From NCBI GenBank assembly GCA_022432975.1, contig CM039508.1, positions 42,844,646 through 42,908,645 on the forward strand: DNA of 64,000 nt. The letters run 5' to 3'. The notes below the pieces were generated by a model that had not been told where the DNA came from, searched no databases, and was given only the letters and a program-made list of their open reading frames with translations. The translations under genes were made by a program, and so were the position numbers. The DNA comes from Begonia masoniana (Eukaryota > Streptophyta > Magnoliopsida > Cucurbitales > Begoniaceae). Positions 49,386 to 60,229 of this stretch are shown in pieces; the stretch's first letter is position 1; each line of letters starts with the position of its first letter.

Positions 49386-52300
49386 CCGGGTGCTACATCT
49401 ACCCTCCTTAAAAGAATTTTGTCCTCAAAATTCAATACCTGAATAGCTCTGGATGTTGGTCCATCATGTCTTGCTGGCGTTCCCAGGTGGTCTCTTCTAC
49501 GTTCTGGTTGTGCCATAAGACTTTCACTAGTGGAACCTCTTTGTTGCGCAATACCTTCACTGCATAGTCTAAGATCTTTACCGGTTTCTCTTCATATGTA
49601 AGAGTAGGATGAACTTCAATACTTTGCTGTTCTACAATCTGGGAAGGGTCTCCTACACATTTCTTAAGCATGGAGATATGAAACACGTCATGAATTCCTT
49701 CCAAAGAGGCTGGTAACTGTAGTTGATAAGCTGACTTCCCAATCCTCTTCAAGATTGAGAAGGGTCCAATATATCTGGGGTTCAACTTGCATCTCTTTTC
49801 AAATCTCACAACTCCCTTGAAAGGTGGCACCTTAAGGAAACTTCATTACCACCATCAAATTCCAGTTCTCTTTGTTCTTTTTGTCTGCATAGCTTTTCTG
49901 CCGGCTTTGAGCTATCAAGATTCTTTGTCGGATAAGAGCAATTTTTTCCACTGTTTGCTGTACAATGTCAGGACCAATCAATTGTGCTTCTCCAACCTCA
50001 TCCCAATACAATGGGGATCTGCACTTTCGTCCATACAATGCCTCGTATGGTGTCATACCTATTGTTGCCTGAAAACTATTGTTATAAGAAAATTCAACCA
50101 AGGACAAGTATTTGCTCCATGAACCTTGAAAGTCTAAGACACATGCAAGGAGCATATCCTCTAATGTTTGAATAGTCCTTTCGGATTGTTCATCTGTTTG
50201 AGGGTGGAAAGCTGTGCTAAAACTAAGCTGGGTTCTCATAGCCTTGTGCAAACTTTTCCAGAACTTAGATGTAAATCTAGAGTCTCGGTCTGAAACTATG
50301 GTGCTTGGAATTCCATGCAGTCTAACAACTTCATGCACATATAACTCAGCCAGTTGATCCATCGAGTATGTTATCTTCATTTGCAGAAAGTGAGCAGATT
50401 TGGTTAAATGATCGACTATTACCCAAATTGCATCGTGACCCTTAGCTGTTCTAGGTAATCCTATAACAAAATTCATAGCTATTTGTTCCCATTTCCATTC
50501 AGGGATTGGCAAAGGTTGCAAGGTTTCAGCAGGCCTCTGATGTTCAGCTTTGACTTGCTGTCAGATCAGACAGGACTCCACATACTCTGCCACACTTCTT
50601 TTCATACCTGGCCACCAATAATGTTGCTAGAGATCTCTGTACATTTTCGTACTCCCAGGATGAACAGAGAGTCTAGAAGAATGTGCCTCAGATAGGATTC
50701 CCTTTCTAAGTTCAGTATCAGTCAGAACAAACCATCTATTTCGAAACTTGAGCATTCCATCAACTGAGTAGTTGAAATCCGACTTGTCAGTAGAATCCAT
50801 GCACAACTTATACTCATTGCATTCAGTGTCATTCATTTGAACTTCCTTTATTCTCTCCAAAATAGTAGGCCTCAAAGATATGGTCGAAAGTATGGCTGTC
50901 ACACTAGACACAGCTTTCAGGTTGAATCTTTGGAATTCTGTCTCTAAAGCTATCGGTATGTCAAGAATCAATGTAGAGACTGAAGGAGTTACTCTACTCA
51001 AAGCATCAGCCACTACATTCGCTTTACCGGGATGGTATTTAATCTCGAAATCATAGTCCTTTACAAATTCCAACTATCGACGTTGTCTCATGTTTAGTTC
51101 CTTTTGTGTGAAAATATATTTCAGACTCTTATGATCTGAAAATATCTCGCAAGATTGTCCATACAAGTAATGCCTCCAAATCTTAAGTGCAAATACCACT
51201 GCAGCTAATTCTAAGTCATGTGTAGGGTAATTCTTCTCATGTGTTTTCAACTGTCTAGAGGCATAAGCTATTACTTTTCCATCTTGCATTAAAACACAAC
51301 CAAGACCAATCTTGGAAGCATCACAGTAAATGCTAAACTTACCATTTTCAACAGGAAGGGTCAAGATTGGAGCGTTGGTCAGTTTCTGTTTCAAGGTCAG
51401 AAAGCTATGTTCACATTCTTCAGTCCACATATACTTCACATTTTTCCTTGTTAACCTGGTAAGGGGTGTAGCAATCTTTGAAAATCCTTCAATAAATTTT
51501 CTATAATATCCTGCTAATCCAAGGAAGCTCCTAATATCAGTAGTATTCTTTGGTTGGGGCCACTCCTTAACTGCCTGAATCTTGGCTGGATCGACAGATA
51601 TTCCATCTCCAGAGATCACGTGACCAAGAAAGTGAACTCTGTCCAACCAAAACTCACACTTGGAAAACTTAGCATAAAGTTGATGCTGTCTAAGTACTCC
51701 TAACACCAAGCTCAAGTGACTTGCATGCTCATCTTTAGTACGGGAATAGATCAGAATATCATCAATGAATACTATGACAAATTTATCTAAGTACTCGTGA
51801 AACACCCTATTCATGAGATCCATAAAGGCTGCTGGTGCATTTGTCAATCCAAAAGACATAACCAAAAACTCATAATGTCCATACCTTGTGCGAAAGGCAG
51901 TCTTTGGGATATCTTCAGATTTAACCTTCAACTAATAATAACCGGACCTAAGGTCAATCTTAGAGAAAACTCTTGCACCATTAAGCTGGTCAAATAAATC
52001 GTCAATTCTCGGCTATGGATACTTATTCTTGACAGTTAACTTATTCAATTCCCTATAATCAATGCACATACGCATTGATCCATCTTTCTTTTTGACAAAA
52101 AGGACAGGCGCACCCCACGGTGAAAAGCTGGGGCGTATGAACCATTTCTCCAACAAATCCTCCAACTGCTTCTTTAATTCCTTAAGTTCGTTTGGAGCTA
52201 ATCTATATGGATTTTTAGACACAGGCTCGGCTCCGGGGTAAACATCTACAACAAATTCAATTTCCCTATCTGGCGGTAAACCAGGAAGGTCATCTAAAAA

Positions 52301-52410
52301 TACTTCGGGGAAGTCTTGGACAATTAATGTAACGACCCCTATTCCCAGCAAGATATTGTCCGCTCTAGGGATTGGCCGCAGCCCAATATCCTCCCCTCAC
52401 GGCTTTGTTT

Positions 52411-52490
52411 GGCGAGAACTTCCCGAAGGTCACCCAACCTAGAATTGCTCTCGCCGAAGCACTTTTAACTTCGGAGTTCTTATGGGATCC
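52411..52490 (-). other. 5S rRNA-like domain in the left Cassandra LTR
   Basis: The minus strand reads GGATCCCATAAGAACTCCG, then AAGTTAAAAGTGCTTCGGCG and TTGGGTGACC, in the order of plant 5S rRNA from about its position 30 to 105. The internal control region is partly kept, with several substitutions. It is a retrotransposon domain, not a 5S gene. Confidence 0.88.
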
Positions 52491-52857
52491 GTTGCCAATT
52501 GTGCTCCAAAACGCGTCTTGCTATGTTGGGAGAGTCTCTTTACATATGTTTCATTTCCACATACTTCCCCAAGCGATGTGGGATTGTGACGACCCCTTTT
52601 TTAAGATCTGTCACCTTCCGGTTCGCCCGCGCGGACGTACCGCCATCGGGGTTCCGGTTCATGCAGCCATCGTACACATACTTGCACATTCTGGTCATCA
52701 CAATCACCCCCCCCGGGGGCCCAACGTCCTCGTTGGCCACATTTTCGGCTGGGTACAGGCTCTGATACCATTAGTAACAACCCCTATTCCCAGCAAGATA
52801 TTGTCCACTCTAGGGATTGTGCCGCAACCCAATATCCTCCCCTCACGGCTTTGTTTG

Positions 52858-52937
52858 GCGAGAACTTCCCGGAAGGTCACCCAACCTAGAATTGCTCTCG
52901 CCGAAGCACTTTTAACTTCGGAGTTCTTATGGGATCC
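52858..52937 (-). other. 5S rRNA-like domain in the right Cassandra LTR
   Basis: The same domain as in the left LTR, differing by a one-base indel (GGTGACCTTCCGGG here, GGTGACCTTCGGG there). Confidence 0.88.
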
Positions 52938-54906
52938 GTTGCCAATTGTGCTCCAAAACGCGTCTTGCTATGTTGGGAGGGTCTCTTTACATATGTTTCA
53001 TTTCCACATACTTCCACAAGCGATGTGGGATTGTGACGACCCCCTTTTTACGATCTATCACCTTCCGATTCGCCCGCGTGGACGTACCGCCATCGGGGTT
53101 CCGGTTCGTGCAGCCATCGTACACATACTGGCACATTCGGGTCATCACAATTAAGACATTTTGAGGATTTATTTTTCCTACAAGCTCTGTGTCTAAAACG
53201 CTAGCTAAGAAGCACAAATACTCTCCACACAGGGAAAATATAGTGTTAATAGAAGTCATCACAGATATTTCCTTACTCTTCTTTGAAGCTTGAAAGGTAT
53301 GTTTCAAATTACCAGGGGGTTGAAAGCTAACTATTCTAGTTCTAAATCAATTGTGGCGTGGTGTTTAAACAACCAGTCCATTCCTAGGATTACATCAAAT
53401 CCCATTATATCCATAATAATAAGATCAGCGGGAAGACTTACATTCCCTACTAACACTTCACTGTCAAGCATCACTCTGTTAGAGTGCATGCGTTCACCAG
53501 AGGGTAATGTAACGTTAAACATATGCATAGAAGGAGTAAACTGTACATCTAACTTATCAGCAAATGTAGAGGCTATAAATGAATGCGTTGCACCGGAATC
53601 TATCAAAGTAAAAGCAGGCACAAAGTTGATCAATATAGTACCTGACACCACAACAGGCTGTTCTTCACCCGACTCCATCATGGAGAATATCCTCGGTTTA
53701 ATCATAGCAGGGCCACTCTTAGGAACTGGACAGTCTCTACTAATGTGACCGACCTTGTTACAATTGTAGCATCTGGTGACTCTAGGCTTCGAGCACTCCT
53801 TGTACGTGTGTACAACCTCCTCACAGTTGAAACACTTCCCAAAGCCCAGTCTACATTCCCCCGGGTGGTTCTTCAAACACTTAGGACACTGGGGAAATTT
53901 CCTGACATTCTGTACCTTCCCTCCTGTTCCTTGGATATTTTGGCCTTCACTTGGCCTCCACTTGGCCTCTTCATTCCTCTTTGTTGGTGTGGCTGGTTAA
54001 ACCTTTGTGGGACCTCCTTTGGTCTAGCACACTTCCTTTCAGCTTCTTCCACTTTCAGAGCAGTGGATACAACTTCGCTGAATGTCAAAACTTTAGTACC
54101 ACAGAACTTAACCCCTCGGTAGATTTCTGGCTTCAATCCATGCACAAATTTAAACACTTTATCCTCGTCCTTGCGAGCAAAATGTCCAGCAAACCTGGAC
54201 AAGGACTCAAATTGCCTACTGTACTCTGCCACCGACCCTGTCTGCTTCAAATTCAGAAACTCTAACTTCTTCGCGGTTTGGACCGTGCTGTTAAAATACT
54301 TCCCATAGAAAATGTTCTTGAATTGTGACCAAGGTATCGCCAAAACATCTGTGGTTGTCTCTATTGTTTCCCACCAGAGTTGAGCTTCACCAGCCAAGTG
54401 AAATGTTGCCAACGTGACCTTGTCTCCTTCTCCAATGTTGGCACACCTAAACAGGCTTTCAATCTTTCTAAGCCATCCATCAGCAATAACTGGATCAGAT
54501 GACTGTCCATCAAACGTGGGTGGTCTTAGTCTCCGGAATCTGTCTCCAGAATGTTCATTGCTAGAACCCGATTTGGCACTTCCTTGCACCTCTCGGTTTA
54601 ACAGTACTCCTAGTTGGTCAGACTGTTGGCGCACTAAATCAGTTTGCTGACGCACTAAATCTGTCAGCTGCCTAATCACACTAGGCTCCTCTTCACCTCT
54701 CACATTAGGCATCTCTCTTGGCACTCTAGGTCTCCCTGGGCGTCTGGCCATTGTACTTAATTCCTGTACGGGGTTAATTACACTCTTAAATATCTAATAA
54801 CTAAGGTTAACATAAACACTTACAGTTGTTGAAGTACTTCCATGCAACGGTTGGCACTGATGAGTAATCTTTTGAACGGTTTAACTGAATGTCTCTGATA
54901 CCATAC

Positions 54907-57218
54907 TGTAACGCCCCGAGTTTTCTGAACCAGGTTTGTTACTCATAAACTCAAACTTGACTAAGAAACTTTGGACAAAATTTAAAACTTCGCTCGAAAG
55001 TCAAAATTCGACATTTTCTAAGACTTCAAAACATTTAAAGACTTGCAGCGGAAATCATTTAAGCAAAAATAGAGTTAAACAAAACTATAAAAACAATGTT
55101 TGAATAAACGGTTAGAATATTAAGAAATAATCGACCAAAGAAGGTAAAGGTTTAAATCGTGAAATACTTGAAAAGTTACAGCAGTCAACCGTATCTGCCG
55201 CTGAGCAAAGTCAACGGAAGAGACTGAAACAGAAAACAAAAGGCTTCTTCCGGTGACAAAACGACAAAACTTTGGCTATGTCATCCGGTGGATTCAACAA
55301 ACGACATCCACCGGTGACTAAACGACAAAGTTCATTTTTCGTTCACAAGTCAAAACAAAACAGGATACATCGCCCGGTCACTAAGTGACAAAAACCATTG
55401 CTCGCAACCACCGGTCATAAGACGACAAAAGTCTTCCTACATCTACCGATGACGTCAGCCGGATGATTTCCTTCATCCGATCGACTAAATCTCGCATCCA
55501 CCGGTGACGTTAGCCGGATGATTTCCTTCATCCGATCGACTTTATCACACGTCCACCGGTAAGACAAGCTACATATTCCGGTTACTAAACGGCAAATTAC
55601 ATTCTGTATCATCCGATGGCTTCCACTGAGGACATCTTTCGATAGAGAACAGATTAACAACACAACATCTGCCGATAGACTTCATCTACCGACAGGGAAC
55701 AAAACAACAACTCTAACTACGGAAAGGAATTTACTCACTTTACTGAAACCATTCTGAAGCAATTCAAATCGTTGCATTACTCAAATCCAGTAAGAACCCA
55801 ACATTTAAAATTCCACAGAATACTATCATCAGAAAATCTCAAAACGTATTCAAAATATTAAAGACCATTACTGTCATGAAAACTTAACATACTCAGATTG
55901 AAACACTGTCAACTAAACCATTCCAACTACAGACATCAGTTAATCTGCCTCATCAGTTTACCGGACCGAAACATGGATGTAGTCTTCCAACCACATCTAT
56001 TCATCAGTGCACTCAAGGAAATCACCTGCAGTCTCCTCAACACCTACATCACAAAACTCATCTATTAGCCTAATGCTAAGTAAGTAAATCAGTAATGAAA
56101 TGAAATACTAAAATATGAATTCCTAAACATGCAATTTCTACTTTCTCATCTCAGTTGTTCATTCATCGTTTCTGTTCAGATCCCCCTGTGAAATTGGGAG
56201 TTGGATCAACTCTCCCAAAGTATAAACATCCACTGACTCATTAAGGGGCGGATAAATTCTCTTAACAGTAAATCTGATTCACATGTTCAGATCCCCCTGT
56301 GAAATTGAAAGTTGGATCAACTCTCCCAAAGTATAAACATCCACTGACTCATTAAGGGGCGGCTAAATTCCCTTAACAGTAAATCTGATTCACATGTTTA
56401 GATCCCGCTGTGAAATTGGAAGTTGGATCAACTCTCCCAAAGTATAAATATCCACTGTCTCATTAAGGGGCGGATTATTTCCTTAACAGCTGATTCACAT
56501 AGCTGTTTCAATATGTTCAATCCTTACCATGCCAACATGCATTCAAATTCATTTTCGTATACTTTTTAAAACATGATGCATGACATACCAAGACATTCCA
56601 GCAAAACAAACCCTAATGTTTTGTGATGTAGGCCCGAAGGCACAAGCAAACTTTACTTACCTGGTCTCCTGAAAATCGCTCGATTTCAACTACACTGGAA
56701 GTCCTGCTCACCTAATGTCATAAGCAGAATACGATTAGATCAACGCAGACACGCTTAGATCATCACTAGCCTTATCCTATATCATTCTGAAACCTAAGGA
56801 GCTAGTTTGGAAGCTCTGGTCATCGTACATTCTCAGCTCAACACTAAACCCGAATTCAACTCACTCACAACATTAACAAGGTACATACATTGCACTCATA
56901 AACTATCTAGCCACTCAGATCTTAAGAAAACAAAAAGGAAAGAATTACCTAGTCCGAGAAATGAAGGTCGGAGGGGAAAATCGCCTGGAGCTCTGCTGAG
57001 TTTGAGCTGAATACCGAGAAAGGAAAAATGAGAGAACAGTGGCGGCTAAATCTCATTGAACCCTCCATTAAATACGTTATCCAGTATATTATCTCAAATT
57101 ATCACCATGCCCTTACTCACTCATTTATTAACCTAATCACTAAACCTCCCAATCCCATCTTTAAAATATTCACTATAATTTAATAAAGTAAACTGGTTAA
57201 ATTAAACCGGGTGCTACA
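54907..57218 (-). repeat. 5' LTR of element 3
   Basis: 2312 bp, TG...CA, with three 111-bp units at 56177-56485. It appears to be the clean copy and shows what is missing from the left LTR. A primer site (CTCTGATACCA on the plus strand, 54893-54903) precedes it. Confidence 0.92.
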
Positions 57219-57223
57219 GAGTC

Positions 57224-58563
57224 TGTTATTAAGGTGGAAGGATACCGAGAGTAAGGAAGACGATGAACAATAAGAAGAGTGCCGAGGAAGGAAGAAGCTG
57301 TACTTGAGTGGAAAACAACTTTTATTTGATATTTCTTCAGAGTGTAATACAAGTGCTGAACCAACACAACATATATACAAGTGCTGTAAAGAATTTCAAC
57401 TTAACTAACCTAACCTACTAACTATAGTTAAGCTAACAACTATGGTAAAACTAATATCCCCTTTCAAGAGCAAGGTCTTCGGCCGAATATCTTGAACACA
57501 AAGTTAGAGAACTGTGACGATGAAAGCGGCTTTGTGAGAGCATCAAAAAGTTGATTTTAGGAGGGAGTAAACTTCACTATTAATTGCAAGAACTTTTTCT
57601 CGAACAAAATGATAATCAATTTCAACATGTTTGGACTTGGAGTGGTGAACCAGATTGGATGCGAGCTATGTTACGTTGAGGTTGTCACATAAAATGAGAG
57701 GAGCCAAAATTGAGACAATACCAAGTTCCTTCAGTAGTAATTGCAACCATAGAATTTCTGCGGCGCCGTTTGCCACACTACGATATTCTGATTCGGTGCT
57801 AGAGCGAGAAACCACCTTTTGTTTAGTGGAAGACCATGAAATCAGGTTATTATCTAGGAAGATACAGAACCCGCTTGTACTCTTCTTATCGTCGGGACAA
57901 GAAGTCCAGTCCGCATCAGTAAAGCAGGTTAAGTGAAAAGACAAAGACGGTGAGAACGTTATACCAAGAGATGGATTAGCTCGCAGATAGCGCAAAATGC
58001 GCTTGACTGCCTGCTAGTGAATATCAGAAGGTGCGTGCATGAACTGAGAAACTTTGTTGACAGCAAAGGCTATATCTGCCTGAGTATGACAGTAGTACTG
58101 TAATCCACCAATTATACTACGATATAGAGAACCGTCACTAAAGAGAGTGCTAGAGTCTTTAGAGAGAATAGGCCCCGAAACCATTGGGGTGGGCGCTGGC
58201 TTGCAAGAAGTCATCTTAGCTCTGTGAAGTAACTCACAGATGTACCAAGATTGATAGAGAACCATACCAGAAGATGTCTGAGCTACTGAAATCTCGAGGA
58301 AAAAGGAGAGGTGCCCAAGATCTCTGACCATAAATTTTGACTGGAGGTAGAGGAGAAACCGATCCATTTGATCTGCTGAGTTGCCAGTAAGGATAATGTC
58401 GTCCACATAAACTAGCATAATCATACTGAAGGAGTGCTTACGATAGATGTAGAGTGATGAATCAAATTTAGATGCGGAGAAACCCCAACCTAGTAGAGCG
58501 TTGTATAGCTTGTGATACCATGCCTGAGGGGATTGTTTTAGACCATGAAGAGCTTTTTGTAAT
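57224..58563 (-). pseudogene. Ty1-copia RT and RNase H, 3' part
   Basis: The minus strand reads LQKALHGLKQSPQAWY, the copia catalytic motif YVDDIILTG, the motif SIIGGLQYYCHTQADIAFAVNKVSQFM, and RNase H (CFTDADWTSCPDDKKSTSGF, SSTESEYRSVANGAAEILWL). Stops occur at 58014-58016 (after SDIH, where Trp is usual) and near 57666. Text like HSKSKHVEIDYHFVREKV continues to about 57560, and a probable 3' LTR lies at about 57224-57460. Element 3 interrupts this LTR at 57218. The N-terminal RT part lies beyond the solo LTRs at 63307-63531. Confidence 0.85.
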
Positions 58564-59705
58564 TGTAACACCCGAAAAATTTATCAGCTCGTTTATTTCG
58601 ATTGTGCAACAATTTACGATTTCAATAGAAATGGAAAATTTGAGAAAATATGAATGTTAAGATTTAATGAAGAAGAGTGTAGGATTAATTGTTAAATGGT
58701 ATGGGAGGAAGAATGAAGGAATTATGTGAAGAAAGGAGAGGAATGAAAGAAAAGATTTAATTGAAGGGCAGAAAGGGAATTTCACATTTAAATGGATTTT
58801 TTTTTAAAAAAGGTAAAACCCTATTTCTTTCTCTTCTTCATCGTGAAACTCCTCTCTTTCCACATTTTGCAACTTATTCCTCCCTCCCCTCCGATTTTCA
58901 ACTCACTCTAAGGTAAGTTTCTCTTTAATTTTCTTATGGGTTTTAGTTTTCTTAGCTTGAGGAAGGGTTGTTACTTGAATTATGTTGAGTTTTGGGAGAG
59001 TTTGGATTAGGGTTTTGTGTGGATATTGGGTTGCACAAAAATTTAGGGTTTCTAGCAAATTTTTCCTTGATTTTTGGATGTTTAGGGATGATTAGGAGAT
59101 AGTATGGGTGAGTGGCGAGATTTTTGAGGAAAACCAAAAGTCTGGAATTTTTGAGAATAGCAGGGCAGTTCGATTTTCATGTATTCCAGCCAGGTTATTG
59201 ACCTTGATTTGGAAAATGGTTTTGAGCATTAGAAAGTAGACATCCTAAGGGGTCCATAGCCGCTTGAATCATCCAAAACAAACAAGTGTATGATTATTTA
59301 CGTGAAGTTGAAGTCAGGTAAAAAACTGGGAATTTCTGGTTTTATGGTTTTGGAAGGATTTTTAGTTTTCTTTTGAGAGTTTGATGAATGAGGTTTAGTG
59401 GGGATTAAAATTAATGGTATGTATTGTGATTTTTAGGTTCGAACGAGTTCTCGACGTAGCGTACGGTTAAGGAATTACGGGAGACCAGGTAAGTAGTGTA
59501 CATAGGTGCATTTGCCTTCAGGCCTACATCACAGTTCGGTAGGTTTGCGTGTATGTGTGTTTTATGTTTTATGTATAGTAGAGCATGCATCATGGTTTTA
59601 CAGTATGAGAACAAAACGAAAATGAATTTCCATGTTTTTATGAAATGAAACAGTAAGGTGTGAAATAGAAGAACGAACAGTAAAATACGTAAGAAGATAA
59701 TAAAG

Positions 59706-59880
59706 GTGGGGTTGAGTGGCCATGTCCCGAGAGGTGGACCGCGAGGTGTGTCACTTCTTCCTCCGCTTTACGTGGTGGCCTTGTCCCGTAAAGTGGACTG
59801 TGAGGTGTGTCACTTTATTAGGTTGAGGTTGGCCTTGTCCCGTGAGGTGGACCACAAGGTGTGTCGCCTTGACCTAGCAC
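59706..59880. repeat. imperfect ~60-bp tandem repeat, three copies
   Basis: Three diverged copies of GGCCTTGTCCCGTGAGGTGGACC... each ending AGGTGTGTC-CTT-like text. Located inside the solo LTR, like the tandem blocks in the other gypsy LTRs. Confidence 0.75.
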
Positions 59881-60229
59881 GTAAAGAAGAACCCAGTAGT
59901 AAGATAAAGAAAAGAGTAGGAATGAGACGGAAACGAAAGTAGAAACGAAAGCAGAAACAACAGTAGAGATGAAACAGTAGAAATTACATATGTTAAGATG
60001 TGTATGGTTTTTAGTACTTACTTTTATTATGCACTTTTTACTTAGCATTAGGCTAATAGATGAGTTGTGTGATGTAGGTGACGAGGTGATTTCTGGTGAG
60101 TACTCAGAGCATTCCTAGGACTATGTGGCAGTTGGAGGAGTGCACTCGTGGGACGATCTGACCGGCTATTAGGGCATTTTGACCATTGGGTGTATGTAGT
60201 CTTTTGAGTCGCTTTTGAGTCAGTTGTCA

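Larger units (their letters stand above)
46786..49397 (-). repeat. 3' LTR of element 3, with artificial array
   Basis: It begins TGTAACGCCCCGAG and ends CCGGGTGCTACA. It follows the right LTR up to the end of the natural 111-bp repeats (TTATTTTCCTTAACAG, 48370-48385; right LTR about 56473-56488). Instead of the next ~720 bp of the right LTR, a 111-bp array of exactly 1000 nt follows, then the LTR terminus. The replaced part is that corresponding to about 56489-57206. Confidence 0.88.
52328..53149 (-). mobile_element. Cassandra TRIM retrotransposon
   Basis: Two 375-bp direct LTRs (52328-52702 and about 52772-53149) flank a 69-bp interior. The target duplication is perfect: ATTAA at 52323-52327 and 53150-53154. 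The interior has GGCTCTGATACCA (the reverse of a tRNA-iMet primer site) beside the right LTR and a C/G-rich purine tract beside the left LTR, so the element lies on the minus strand. The LTRs hold a 5S rRNA-like domain, the hallmark of Cassandra. It encodes no protein and would need enzymes from other retrotransposons. Confidence 0.92.
49432..54751 (-). pseudogene. gag-pol polyprotein of element 3, multiply broken
   Basis: Start ATG at 54751 (MARRPGRPRVPREM). Gag, two CCHC knuckles ([28 protein letters not shown]), retropepsin (IDSGATHSF), RT (FIDDIL), RNase H, integrase and the chromodomain-like end down to 49432 are all readable. Breaks: an 11-bp duplication (CCAAGTGGAGG on the minus strand, about 53955) shifts gag; a frame change occurs near 53345; Cassandra interrupts it at 52328-53149; stops at 52013, 51932, 51074, 50627 and 50561; and a one-base loss in an A run (49838-49840) shifts the integrase end. 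The TAGs at 51932 and 51074 replace Gln and Trp by transitions; the others need transversions. Confidence 0.9.
46786..57218 (-). mobile_element. Ty3-gypsy retrotransposon, element 3 (same family as element 1)
   Basis: Minus-strand order: 5' LTR (54907-57218), gag, protease, RT, RNase H, integrase, chromodomain-like tail, 3' LTR (46786-49397). The flanking 5-mers are GAATC (46781-46785) and GAGTC (57219-57223), agreeing at 4 of 5. The host sequence on the right is the end of a copia element (57224 onward). A Cassandra TRIM (52328-53149) is inserted in its pol. It has several stops and frameshifts, so it is older or less constrained than element 2. Confidence 0.92.

Noticed and set aside
49432..52351. 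Directed C-to-T (RIP-like) mutation of element 3
   Set aside because: Of the five stops only two are simple transitions at the expected codons; the others need transversions, so no bias can be claimed.
52411..52937. Two genuine 5S rRNA genes
   Set aside because: Only the middle of 5S is present, with many changes, and each copy lies inside an LTR with TG...CA ends.
52372..53154. 260-codon plus-strand ORF with an internal duplication
   Set aside because: It runs across the two direct LTRs of the Cassandra element in antisense; the duplication is the LTR pair, not a protein repeat.
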